From Candidatus Niyogibacteria bacterium RIFCSPLOWO2_12_FULL_41_13 (GTDB lineage: Bacteria; Patescibacteriota; Minisyncoccia; 2-12-FULL-41-13): a stretch of 36,195 bases of DNA. The stretch is from positions 1,401 to 37,595 of the forward strand of contig MHMS01000004.1 of NCBI GenBank assembly GCA_001821615.1, given 5' to 3'. Both the position numbers and the translations under genes were made by a program. Below the pieces are notes generated by a model. The model had not been told where the DNA came from. It ran no database searches and worked only from the letters and a program-made list of their open reading frames with translations. Shown in pieces: positions 29,868 to 36,195 of the stretch. Numbering within the stretch: position 1 is the stretch's first letter; the number at the start of each line of letters is the position of its first letter.

Positions 29868-30331
29868 AAAAAGGTTTCACTTTGATTGAGCTTTTGGTGG
29901 TGGTCGCCATTGTCGGATTGGTGGCTTCCGTTGTTTTAGCTTCATTGAGTTCCGCCCGCAAAAGATCAAGAGACGCGAGAAGAATAGACGACATTAAACA
30001 AATACGAACAGCCCTTGAATTGTATTTCAGCGTTAATAGTTCTTATCCAACCGCTTTGAGCGCTTTGGTTCCCGAACAAATTCCCGTGATTCCCGCAGAT
30101 CCTCTCGGCAATACCGGAGCCCTCTGCAGAACTGCCGCTGGTTACTGTTATGCTTATTCTCCGCTCGCCAATCCGACCTATTACCATATCGGAGCCCAGC
30201 TTGAAGAAACAACGAATCCGGCGTTCAATTCCGACAAAGATTGCAGTTCCGCCGGAACCGGTTGTCCGGCCGGGGTCGCCTATATCAACGGGTTTGACGG
30301 AACGGACCCAATCTACGATATTATTCCCTAA
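29864..30331 (+). CDS. Type IV pilin 1
   Basis: The 155-residue prepilin starts MKKGFTLIELL with a four-residue leader ending in Gly, the prepilin peptidase site before Phe, and Glu at mature position 5. The helix TLIELLVVVAIVGLVASVVL follows, then DARRIDDIKQIRTALELYFS and a globular domain with cysteines (LCRTAAGYC; CSSAGTGC) that probably form disulfides. It starts within the pilC stop and ends the long operon. The C-terminal part is nearly the same as in pilin 2 (FNSDKDCSS, CPAGVAY, NGFDGT). Confidence 0.93.
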   Translation: MKKGFTLIELLVVVAIVGLVASVVLASLSSARKRSRDARRIDDIKQIRTALELYFSVNSSYPTALSALVPEQIPVIPADPLGNTGALCRTAAGYCYAYSPLANPTYYHIGAQLEETTNPAFNSDKDCSSAGTGCPAGVAYINGFDGTDPIYDIIP

Positions 30332-30354
30332 CGCTTAAATGTGGATAAACGCGC

Positions 30355-30384
30355 TTGACAGACATAATCTATCCTGAGTAAAAT
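30355..30384 (+). promoter_or_regulatory. Promoter of pilin 2
   Basis: Consensus TTGACA (30355-30360), an 18-bp spacer and TAAAAT (30379-30384). The mRNA leader would be about 58 bases, which is unusually long for this genome and could carry regulation. Strong separate transcription fits a major pilin. Confidence 0.7.
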
Positions 30385-30448
30385 TTATAATTAATCTTAT
30401 CAATTTAAGAAAGGTCGAAATTTCAAAAAAAACAAAATTTAAATCATA

Positions 30449-30943
30449 ATGAATTTTTTACGCAAATTCGGCAAAAACAAAGGTTTTACCTTAATTGAAC
30501 TTTTGGTGGTAATCGCCATCATCGGAATTTTGGCGTCTGTTGTGCTCGCCTCGTTAAATTCCGCCCGCAAAAAATCAAGAGATGCGAGAAGAATAGCCGA
30601 CGTCAAACAACTGCAATTAGCGCTTGAATTGTATTTTGACGCGAACAGCGCCTACCCAGCCACTTTGAGTCTTTTGGCTTCAGGCGGACAGATTCCCGTG
30701 GTTCCTCAAGATCCATTGGGTCCCCTCAGCACCGGCGCTTGCCGACCTGATTACTGCTACGCCGTTTCCGGCGCGACTTATTATCATATCGGAGCTCGGC
30801 TTGAAGAAACATCAAATCTGGCGTTCAATTCCGATAAAGATTGCAGTTCCACTGGAATCACTTGTCCGGCCGGGGTCGCCTACACCAACGGATTTGACGG
30901 AACAACGGACGCAACAAATGCCGTCTACGACCTTGTGCCCTAA
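30449..30943 (+). CDS. Type IV pilin 2, probable major pilin
   Basis: The 164-residue prepilin has a 12-residue basic leader MNFLRKFGKNKG before FTLIELLVVIAIIGILASVV, with Glu5 conserved. It shares DARRIADVKQLQLALELYFD and the C-terminal FNSDKDCSS, CPAGVAYTNGFDGT with pilin 1, so the two are tandem duplicates. Cysteine pairs (ACRPDYC; CSSTGITC) match pilin 1. It has its own strong promoter, whereas pilin 1 relies on the operon, which suggests pilin 2 is made in larger amounts. Which of the two is the main fibre subunit remains inference. Confidence 0.93.
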   Translation: MNFLRKFGKNKGFTLIELLVVIAIIGILASVVLASLNSARKKSRDARRIADVKQLQLALELYFDANSAYPATLSLLASGGQIPVVPQDPLGPLSTGACRPDYCYAVSGATYYHIGARLEETSNLAFNSDKDCSSTGITCPAGVAYTNGFDGTTDATNAVYDLVP

Positions 30944-30990
30944 CGCTTGGAAAGGTTTTTCTTGTTTTGGATTAATTCCAACTCCGCATT

Positions 30991-31019
30991 TTCGAGCCGC
31001 CCCAAGGGGGCGGCTCGAA
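30991..31019 (+). terminator. GC-rich hairpin after pilin 2
   Basis: TTCGAGCCGCCCC and GGGGCGGCTCGAA are perfect 13-base arms with loop AAG. The sequence after it (GTGTTTATT) is only weakly T-rich, so it is a probable but imperfect terminator. A second hairpin, ACTTGGAAA/TTTCCAAGT, lies at about 31053-31075 just before the peptidase gene. Confidence 0.6.
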
Positions 31020-31092
31020 GTGTTTATTGCTAAAATTCAGCGACTTGGAACGACTTGGAAACCCCATTTCCAAGTTGGTTTCCGAAATTAAT

Positions 31093-31824
31093 ATGGAAGA
31101 AATCATAGTTTTTATTTTCGGTTTAATCTTGGGCAGTTTTGCGAATTTAATTATTTTTCGGCTCCATACCGGAGAAAAAATTTTATTCGCAAGGTCTAAA
31201 TGTTTAAATTGCCGAAAAACGCTAAAATGGTTTGAACTGATTCCGGTCGCCTCTTTTATTTTTCAAAAAGGAAGATGCCGAAATTGCGAAACTCGCCTGT
31301 CTCTTCAATATCCGGCAGTTGAATTGCTGTCGGGCTTGCTGTTTCTTTTTATCTGGCTTAAGTTTCTAACCTACTCTCCTGAATTTTTCTTCTCGCTTGC
31401 GTTTTGGTTTTTTCTTTTACTCGCGTCAATTTACGATTTAAAACATCAAATTTTGCCCGAAGAATTTATTTTATCCGCGTTGATTCTGGCGATAAGCGCG
31501 AAATTTTTCTTTTTTAAAGACATTTTTTTTCCGTCTTTTGCCACCGGTTTTGCTATTTTTGCTTTTTTCGTCTTGCTTTGGTTTATAACAAAAAAACAGG
31601 GCATTGGCTTTGGAGACGCGAAAATGGCTTTGGCGCTCGGCATTTTTTTGGGCTTTCCAAAAGCCGTTTTCGGGCTGATTTTTTCTTTTTGGCTCGGAGC
31701 TTTGGTTGGAATTTATCTCATCCTCTTTAAAAAAGCGGGAATGAAAACTCCGATTCCTTTCGGTCCCTTCTTGTTTCTTGGAAACTTTATCGCCTTTATC
31801 TTGAATTTACCCGTCGTTTTTTGA
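31093..31824 (+). CDS. pilD: Prepilin peptidase (A24 aspartyl protease)
   Basis: PilD cleaves prepilin leaders and N-methylates the new N-terminus in the membrane. The 243-residue protein starts at ATG 31093 with MEEIIVFIFGLILGSFANLI, typical of the family. The frame is open from a TTG at 31027, but the extra residues are not family-like. The cytoplasmic domain has CLNC and CRNC (zinc-binding type). The catalytic aspartates are in YDLKHQILPEEF and GFGDAKMALALG. About seven hydrophobic segments are present. It completes the pilus cluster. Confidence 0.92.
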   Translation: MEEIIVFIFGLILGSFANLIIFRLHTGEKILFARSKCLNCRKTLKWFELIPVASFIFQKGRCRNCETRLSLQYPAVELLSGLLFLFIWLKFLTYSPEFFFSLAFWFFLLLASIYDLKHQILPEEFILSALILAISAKFFFFKDIFFPSFATGFAIFAFFVLLWFITKKQGIGFGDAKMALALGIFLGFPKAVFGLIFSFWLGALVGIYLILFKKAGMKTPIPFGPFLFLGNFIAFILNLPVVF

Positions 31825-31896
31825 TTTTTGGTGTTTGTTGGACGAAATCCGAACTTTTTTTGACGAAAATCCGGACTGCGAATTTTGAACGCTCCG

Positions 31897-32032
31897 CCCC
31901 GCCGCCAGCCGCCGAGTACGGCGGTCTGTTCGGCGGAGTTTATCCCGCACCGAGCTTCGCTCTGGTGCGGGGCGCTGACGCGCGGGCGGCGGAACGAATA
32001 TGCGGTATGGCATTTTCACGCCGGCGGGATTT
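31897..32032 (+). repeat. 136-bp GC-rich repeat, left copy
   Basis: This repeat recurs inverted at 34748-34883 with two differences. It contains internal hairpins CCGCCG/CGGCGG and CCCGCACC/GGTGCGGG and the palindrome CGCCGGCG, so it is a structured element like REP/BIME sequences. It is much richer in GC than its surroundings. Weak frames across it are not taken as genes. The gap 31825-31896 before it holds only two imperfect copies of GACGAAATCCG. Confidence 0.88.
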
Positions 32033-32042
32033 GTGGTAAAAT
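32013..32042 (+). promoter_or_regulatory. Possible mscS promoter at the repeat edge
   Basis: TTTTCA (32013-32018) within the repeat and TAAAAT (32037-32042) just outside it are 18 bp apart. Transcription would begin at about the mscS ATG (32048). Weak call. Confidence 0.3.
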
Positions 32043-32047
32043 AAGTT

Positions 32048-32917
32048 ATGCTTATGTTTCAAAATTTTATTCAAGATTTAAGCCCTTGGCTGTTAAATCA
32101 CGGCGCAAAAATCGCCGCAATTATAATCGCAAGCTATCTCATTCGCAAATTCGCAAGGATTTTCGTTGAAAGAATCGTGAGAAAAATTATTGTTTCCGAT
32201 CATTTTCTTACCAAAGAAGCGGAGAAAAAACGCGAGGATACTTTAATCGGGATTATCAGCGGCTCCATCAGTATAGTTGTTTTATTGATGGCCGCTTTAA
32301 TGATTTTACAGGAACTGGGTATTGCCATCGGTCCGCTTTTGGCGGCGGCCGGGATTGCCGGTCTGGCGTTTGGTTTCGGAGGCCAATATTTGATTCGCGA
32401 TGTCATCTCGGGCCTTTTTATTATTCTGGAAAATCAGTATCGGGTAGGAGATGTGGTTTGTTTTGACGGAACTTGCGGACTAGTTGAGGATATCAGCTTA
32501 CGGATGACTTCTTTGAGGGACTTGGACGGCACGGTACATCATGTGCCGCACGGCGAGATTAAAAAAGTTTCCAATCTTTCAAAACATTACGCAAGGGTAA
32601 ATCTCAATATCGGTATTTCATACAGCTCAAACTTGGAACATGTTATCTCTGTGGTTAACGAAGTTGGACGGGAATTGGCGGAAGATGCCGAGTGGAAAGA
32701 ACATATTTTGAAACCGCCGCAATTTCTGCGGGTGGACGATTTTGCGGACTCGGCGATTATCATAAAAATTCTTGGCGAAACAAAACCGCTTAAGCAGTGG
32801 GACGTTGCCGGAGAACTTCGTAAGCGACTTAAAATTGCCTTTGACAAAGAAGGCATAGAGATTCCGTTCCCGCAAAGAGTTATACATAACGCAAAAAATG
32901 AAGAACAGAAGGTCTAA
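32048..32917 (+). CDS. mscS: MscS family mechanosensitive ion channel
   Basis: MscS channels open under membrane tension and release solutes during osmotic downshock. The 289-residue protein has N-terminal helices (about residues 12-34 and 72-95), the pore-lining TM3 GPLLAAAGIAGLAFGFGGQY (about 98-117) with the Gly/Ala packing pattern, then YRVGDVVCFDGTCGLVEDIS and LRDLDGTVHHVPHGEI in the beta domain. The C-terminal alpha/beta domain is complete. A second ATG lies two codons in and is equally usable. The following DUF3175 gene overlaps its end by 20 bases. Confidence 0.92.
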   Translation: MLMFQNFIQDLSPWLLNHGAKIAAIIIASYLIRKFARIFVERIVRKIIVSDHFLTKEAEKKREDTLIGIISGSISIVVLLMAALMILQELGIAIGPLLAAAGIAGLAFGFGGQYLIRDVISGLFIILENQYRVGDVVCFDGTCGLVEDISLRMTSLRDLDGTVHHVPHGEIKKVSNLSKHYARVNLNIGISYSSNLEHVISVVNEVGRELAEDAEWKEHILKPPQFLRVDDFADSAIIIKILGETKPLKQWDVAGELRKRLKIAFDKEGIEIPFPQRVIHNAKNEEQKV

Positions 32918-33188
32918 TAAAAAAAGATATTGGTCAGATAAGGTGACAAAACAAAGTAATGCTTTGGATTTAGAATCAGGCGTGTTTACCTGGAAAAACT
33001 CTCGGAAAATCGCTTTATCGCTCAAACGCTCGGCCGAGGCAAGTTTACGGAGAAAATCTAAGCCCCTTCGGTCAGCTATGTCTATGCTTAATTTTTATAT
33101 TAATCGAGCTGGAAAAAACTTATCCACTGCTCAAAAACGCATTTTAGAACAAACTAAAATTGAACTCCGTAAGGTTTTTAATAAGTAA
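32898..33188 (+). CDS. DUF3175 family protein
   Basis: The 96-residue basic protein matches my memory of the DUF3175 family: KRYWSDKVTKQSNALDLESG at the start, VFTWKNSRKIALSLKRSAEA in the middle and the hallmark SAMSMLNFYINRAGKNLS near the end, followed by a helical tail with many Lys and Arg. Function of the family is unknown, and no membrane segment is present. It overlaps mscS by 20 bases and lies 14 bases before the glycosyltransferase, so the three genes form one unit. Confidence 0.85.
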   Translation: MKNRRSNKKRYWSDKVTKQSNALDLESGVFTWKNSRKIALSLKRSAEASLRRKSKPLRSAMSMLNFYINRAGKNLSTAQKRILEQTKIELRKVFNK

Positions 33189-33202
33189 TCGTCATTTATA
33201 AT

Positions 33203-34468
33203 ATGCCGCAAACAATTCTTAAAAAAGTCATTCTCACAAAACAAATACGCCGGGCAGACTTTTTGAAATTCATGTCGGCTCGGAAAAAAAGAGATTTATT
33301 GCGACAGTCCTCTTATCTCGTTGGCAAGAGAGTAGTGCATATCAATGCCGTCGCCGACGGCGGGGGTGTCGCGGAAATACTCGCAAGCCTCATTCCATAC
33401 CTGCGCTCTTTGAGTGTTGAAAGCGACTGGTATTTTATCAATCCCGACGTCGGCAAAAGATTTTTTGAGATAACCAATAAGATTCATAACGCCCTGCAGG
33501 GCGCGCCGGTAAAAATCAGCGGTCGAGAATGGGCTGAATATAAAGAGATAAGCAGACGTATCGCCGAGGAACTGGAAAAAATTGATTGCGACATCTTGGC
33601 TATAAACGATTCCCAACTTCTTTTGGCAGGGCATCTCGCGCATCTTACTAAACACAAAATATATTTCAGTCACATTGATACATCCTCGGTTTTTAAACCG
33701 GTTTGGAAAAAGCTTTTTCCGGCCATTCTGTCCTATCACCGAGTCGTTTTCAGCAATCGCGATTTTGTAAACGGCAGTTTGCCCGATAGCAAAGTAAAAA
33801 TTTTTACGCCGGCGATTGATCCGCTGGCTCCTAAGCAAAAAATTATTCCCCCAAAAGAGACTCGCTTGTATTTAAAAAAACAAGGCGGCATCCCCGCGCA
33901 TTGTCCTCTCATCGCGCAGATCTCGCGTTTTGATATCTGGAAAACTCCGATGGGGATCATTCAGGCTTTTCGCATAGTTCAAAATACGTATCCCAATGCG
34001 CAGCTAGTTTTGGTCGGTTTTAATACTGCCAAGGATAATCCCGCGGCTAAGATCGTTTATAAGGATATTGCGGCTGTTGCCGGAAAATCCCGCGACATCT
34101 TTTTGTTTTTTAACCCCAAAGGTAAAAATGTTTTGGAGTTTACCGTTATGGCGCAAAATGGGGCTGACATCATTGTTCAAAATTCCATCAAGGAAGGATT
34201 TGGTTTGGTGGTAACGGAGGCAATGTGGAAACGACAAGCGGTAATCGGCGGCCCGGCTTTAGGGATAAGAAAACAAATTCGCAACGGCAAAAACGGCTTT
34301 ATTGTAAAATCTCCAGAGGAAATGGCTCAAAAAATTATTTTCCTTTTGTCTCACCCAGTGGAAAGAAAACGGATGGGAAATGCGGCGAGAAAAACCGTTT
34401 TTGGGAGTTTTTTATTCCCACGATTGGTTTTAGATCATCTTAAGCTGTATCAGTCTTGTTTAAAATAA
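33203..34468 (+). CDS. Trehalose synthase-like glycosyltransferase (TreT type, GT4)
   Basis: TreT makes trehalose from an NDP-glucose and glucose. The 421-residue protein has a GT-B fold. The N-terminal glycine-rich loop VVHINAVADGGGVAEILASL (about residues 44-63) and KIYFSHIDTSSVFKPVWK resemble TreT. The C-terminal half has IAQISRFDIWKTPMGIIQAF, VLVGFN and the nucleotide-sugar site QNSIKEGFGLVVTEAMWKRQ with VIGGPALGIRKQI. The substrate is inferred from resemblance, and a different GT4 product is possible. Beside mscS it suggests an osmotic-stress unit. The ATG at 33203 is preceded by TATAAT but no Shine-Dalgarno site. Confidence 0.82.
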   Translation: MPQTILKKVILTKQIRRADFLKFMSARKKRDLLRQSSYLVGKRVVHINAVADGGGVAEILASLIPYLRSLSVESDWYFINPDVGKRFFEITNKIHNALQGAPVKISGREWAEYKEISRRIAEELEKIDCDILAINDSQLLLAGHLAHLTKHKIYFSHIDTSSVFKPVWKKLFPAILSYHRVVFSNRDFVNGSLPDSKVKIFTPAIDPLAPKQKIIPPKETRLYLKKQGGIPAHCPLIAQISRFDIWKTPMGIIQAFRIVQNTYPNAQLVLVGFNTAKDNPAAKIVYKDIAAVAGKSRDIFLFFNPKGKNVLEFTVMAQNGADIIVQNSIKEGFGLVVTEAMWKRQAVIGGPALGIRKQIRNGKNGFIVKSPEEMAQKIIFLLSHPVERKRMGNAARKTVFGSFLFPRLVLDHLKLYQSCLK

Positions 34469-34547
34469 AGTTGTGCGATACCGTATAAAAGTTGTGACGA
34501 TAGTCGTAAGTCGCGGCGCAATAAATTTATAATGTCCGAAATAAATT

Positions 34548-34703
34548 ATGATTTACAAATGTCCAAAATGCGGCCAGACGTCGGAACAGGCGGGCAACTG
34601 TCCAAATTGTAATGTTCCGATGAATGAAGAAACTGCTCCCGCAAACGGAGGAGCCGCGCCTGAGACTTCTCAGCCGCAAGAATCTCAAGGTTCAAAAGAA
34701 TAA
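34548..34703 (+). CDS. 51-residue zinc-ribbon protein
   Basis: The frame begins MIYKCPKCGQTSEQAGNCPN, then CNVPMNEE, and ends in a low-complexity Ala/Gln/Glu/Ser tail. The two CPxC pairs 10 residues apart form a rubredoxin-like zinc or heavy-metal site similar to small heavy-metal-binding domains. The tail looks disordered. TATAAT at 34528-34533 can be its -10 box and a strong terminator follows 13 bases after the stop, so it is probably expressed on its own. Function unknown. Confidence 0.72.
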   Translation: MIYKCPKCGQTSEQAGNCPNCNVPMNEETAPANGGAAPETSQPQESQGSKE

Positions 34704-34714
34704 AAACGATAAAA

Positions 34715-34745
34715 AACAAACCCCGGTTAACCGGGGTTTGTTTTT
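34715..34745 (+). terminator. Bidirectional-looking intrinsic terminator
   Basis: CAAACCCCGG and CCGGGGTTTG (10 bp) around TTAA are followed by TTTTT and preceded by an A-run. It closes the zinc-ribbon gene. Confidence 0.9.
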
Positions 34746-34747
34746 CT

Positions 34748-34883
34748 AAATCCCGCCGGCGTGAAAATGCCATACCGCATATTCGTTCCGCCGCCCGCAC
34801 GTCAGCGCCCCGCACCAGAGCGAAGATCGGTGCGGGATAAACTCCGCCGAACAGACCGCCGTACTCGGCGGCTGGCGGCGGGG
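34748..34883 (-). repeat. 136-bp GC-rich repeat, right copy (inverted)
   Basis: Reverse complement of 31897-32032 with only two mismatches (GATCTT for GAGCTT, GTGCGG for GCGCGG). Together they bracket mscS, DUF3175, the glycosyltransferase and the zinc-ribbon gene. Confidence 0.88.
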
Positions 34884-34897
34884 CTTCGCTTCGGCTC

Positions 34898-34940
34898 GGG
34901 CGAGGCGGAATTCCCCCCACACCCCCCTTCCGCCTCGCCC
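34898..34940. repeat. GC-rich hairpin beside the right repeat
   Basis: GGGCGAGGCGGAA and TTCCGCCTCGCCC are perfect 13-base arms with a C-rich 17-base loop. No gene lies in 34941-35081, which is T-rich on the plus strand. Confidence 0.65.
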
Positions 34941-35081
34941 TCGCTTGGGCTGGCGAAATTTTTTGCGGCGGGCTTTTCTTTCTTTTCCTTGTCCCACCCT
35001 CCCGACGCGGAAAAGATTAAGGAACTCCCTAAAATTTGTTTGCTTATTTTTGAAGTTTGCGGTATCATTATATTAAACAAG

Positions 35082-35111
35082 TTGATATACACTTACTATA
35101 AGTAGTATATT
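35082..35111 (+). promoter_or_regulatory. Promoter and possible C-box operator of the restriction-modification genes
   Basis: TTGATA (35082-35087) and TATATT (35106-35111) are 18 bp apart. Between them ACTTA-CTA-TAAGT (about 35090-35102) is an inverted repeat, set inside a wider TATAC/GTATA pair. It resembles the operators used by C proteins to control their own operon. Confidence 0.5.
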
Positions 35112-35138
35112 ATAATAGTTTATCAAAGTCAAAACAAT

Positions 35139-35339
35139 ATGGCAAATTCAGTTAGTGAAAATATCCGCAAACTTCGGATCAAAAAGGGAATATCCCAAGA
35201 TCGCCTCTCAAAAGACGCTGATTTAGCGTTGAATACGGTTGTGAAAATAGAAACTGGGGAAAGCCCAAATCCTACTGTGGATACATTAGAAAAAATAGCC
35301 AAAGCCCTCGATGTGGCAGTGGCGGAATTGTTTAAATAA
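35139..35339 (+). CDS. XRE-family regulator, probable restriction-modification controller (C protein)
   Basis: The 66-residue protein is a single helix-turn-helix domain (HTH_3). SENIRKLRIKKGISQDRLSK holds helices 1-2 and ALNTVVKIETGESPNPTVDT the recognition helix and following turn, ending LEKIAKALDVAVAELFK. Size, family and position directly before a restriction endonuclease fit C proteins, which delay nuclease expression and regulate themselves. An inverted repeat lies in its promoter. It ends 4 bases before the endonuclease ATG. Confidence 0.87.
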   Translation: MANSVSENIRKLRIKKGISQDRLSKDADLALNTVVKIETGESPNPTVDTLEKIAKALDVAVAELFK

Positions 35340-35343
35340 AATT

Positions 35344-36150
35344 ATGAAAAATTTAACTGAAAAGAAAACAATACAAGCGTTAGTTCATACGGCGGTAGAA
35401 TCTTACGCCGAGGGCTTTAAGGCCCGCCACGAGGCGGAAGTTGATAATCCCGAGGGAATTATCAATATGAAAGTCCACAATGTTTTTATCGAAGCACTTG
35501 GAAAAGATGTTCAATATTACGCCGCACTTGTTCGTTCATTGGATAGCTCACTTGGAAATATGCTCGAGGGATTAGCGATCAACCTCGCAAAACTTTCTTT
35601 TGAAGTAAAGAAAAATGTTGAAGGGCCTTTGAGCGTCGGACAAACAAGAGCAATCGCTGTGCTTTTGGAAAAATATAAACGCCACGAGAAACGCCCCAGT
35701 ACTAACGATTATGAAATTTTGCGAGGCGAAAATAAAAACAAGGCGATTATAAAACGGCACGATAGCGATTATTATTTGATAGACAAAGATTCTGGAAGTC
35801 ATTATTTAATTGAGTTAAAAATTGGCGGCGACTTGGATAATAAAAAAGCCCGCTCGGAAAAAGAGGCGATTTTGGAACAATACGCGATACTTTCAAACAC
35901 CTTGCCAAAATTGGAAAAATTGAAAATTTATTTTGCTACCGCTTATAACCGATTTGGTGAAAATAAACCTTGGCGACAAGAGCGCGTCCGCCAATTTTTT
36001 GCCGATGATGAATTATTGATCGGAAAAGATTTTTGGAATTTTATTTGTCAGTCGGACAAAGGTTATGAAATGGTGTTAGAAGCATATCGCGGGAGCGCGC
36101 ACCTCATCAAAAACGCGCTGGACTCTATTAAAAAAACTTATTTGGGCTAA
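35344..36150 (+). CDS. TdeIII-like type II restriction endonuclease
   Basis: The 268-residue protein matches my recollection of the TdeIII family (R.TdeIII recognises GGNCC): FKARHEAEVDNPEGIINMKV (about residues 21-40), YYAALVRSLDSSLGNMLEGL, KRHDSDYYLIDKDSGSHYLI, then ELKIGGDLDNKKARSEKEAI and FATAYNRFGENKPWRQERVR. The D/ExK-type catalytic core is probably the YLID and IELKIGGDLD region (about 145-175). I choose ATG 35344 over an open frame reaching back to 35311, which would overlap the regulator. The site recognised here is inferred from family only. Confidence 0.85.
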   Translation: MKNLTEKKTIQALVHTAVESYAEGFKARHEAEVDNPEGIINMKVHNVFIEALGKDVQYYAALVRSLDSSLGNMLEGLAINLAKLSFEVKKNVEGPLSVGQTRAIAVLLEKYKRHEKRPSTNDYEILRGENKNKAIIKRHDSDYYLIDKDSGSHYLIELKIGGDLDNKKARSEKEAILEQYAILSNTLPKLEKLKIYFATAYNRFGENKPWRQERVRQFFADDELLIGKDFWNFICQSDKGYEMVLEAYRGSAHLIKNALDSIKKTYLG

Positions 36151-36158
36151 ATCAATTT

Positions 36159-36195
36159 ATGGATAAAAAATATCAAATACACCTCGCGGATAGTT
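36159..36195 (+). CDS. Start of probable DNA methyltransferase (partial)
   Basis: Twelve codons, MDKKYQIHLADS, run off the right edge. They start 8 bases after the endonuclease stop. The sequence resembles the beginning of N6/N4-type DNA methylases (often followed by a L-x-x-L-P-D-x-S segment). Position makes it the likely protective partner of the TdeIII-like enzyme, but too little is visible for certainty. Confidence 0.5.
   Translation, partial: MDKKYQIHLADS

Noticed and set aside
31821-32169. Frames through the 136-bp GC-rich repeat, on both strands and in both copies
   Set aside because: Arg/Pro/Ala-rich translations follow from base composition and from the repeated hairpins; none begins with a plausible start signal.
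31897-34883. Composite transposon
   Set aside because: There is no transposase in or near the block and no target duplication could be found outside the repeats, so only an inverted-repeat-bordered block is claimed.
1-36195. Recoded genetic code (UGA as glycine) suggested by CPR affiliation
   Set aside because: Several clear genes (pilC, pilB, pilN, the family 1 binding protein) end at TGA with overlapping next starts, and no frame needs TGA read-through.
1-36195. CRISPR array
   Set aside because: Repeats found are palindromes, MITEs or short words; there is no series of equal repeats separated by unique spacers of constant length.

Overview
The window looks like a chromosomal segment of a Candidate Phyla Radiation (Patescibacteria) bacterium, most likely of the Parcubacteria group. 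This rests on AT-leaning DNA with very tight gene packing, almost no Shine-Dalgarno sequences before housekeeping genes, tRNAs without an encoded CCA, a release factor 1 lacking its first domain, an array of VirB2/TrbC-like pilins of the type common in this group, and a type IV pilus operon with FTLIE pilins. TGA is used as a normal stop (for example pilC and pilB), so the code is standard and this is not a Gracilibacteria/Absconditabacteria-type recoded genome.

Layout. 1-1513: translation block, dnaX (partial), prfA and rpmE on the minus strand, divergent from rplS, then tRNA-Leu(GAG). 1598-3140: an accessory pocket with a 102-residue hypothetical, direct repeats, a palindromic repeat in three copies and a GC-rich foreign gene. 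3141-7266: trpS, a 3'-terminal fragment of the RNase J gene, a small inserted gene, the intact RNase J gene and tRNA-Leu(CAG). 7284-12019: a peptide-binding lipoprotein-like protein, secG, two unknown proteins and endonuclease Q. 12098-12229: a 43-residue membrane protein shorter than usual gene-calling limits. 12251-20716: a minus-strand run of five VirB2/TrbC-like pilin genes, a family-1 solute-binding protein, a methyltransferase, gyrA with a 391-residue intein, and a metallo-beta-lactamase-fold protein. 20718-22672: four copies of miniature inverted-repeat elements occur in the window and three of them lie here, around a second inserted gene and comF. 22713-31824: pilM-N-O-(P-like)-B, a response regulator, pilT, pilC, two pilins and the prepilin peptidase. 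31897-34883: mscS, a DUF3175 gene, a TreT-like glycosyltransferase and a zinc-ribbon gene between inverted 136-bp GC-rich repeats. 35106-36195: a C-protein-like regulator, a TdeIII-type restriction enzyme and the start of its probable methylase.

The strongest unexplained pattern is a set of four small self-contained gene cassettes (2218-3003, 5010-5436, 12024-12252, 20987-21686 minus). Each has a sigma70-type promoter with TTGACT or TTGACA and a 17-bp spacer, a strong Shine-Dalgarno site that the surrounding core genes lack, one gene of unknown function, and its own intrinsic terminator. Two of them are bracketed by a duplicated 3' end of the neighbouring core gene (800 bp of the RNase J gene, 57 bp of comF), and all coding differences between the duplicates are synonymous. 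This suggests that the cassettes arrive by recombination with DNA from a related lineage while leaving one intact copy of the target gene. The type IV pilus and ComF genes in the same window would provide a route for DNA uptake, although that link is inference.

A second mobile layer is the MITE family with CCCAGTAAGAC ends and 4-bp target duplications. One copy appears to supply the -35 box of the pilus operon promoter.
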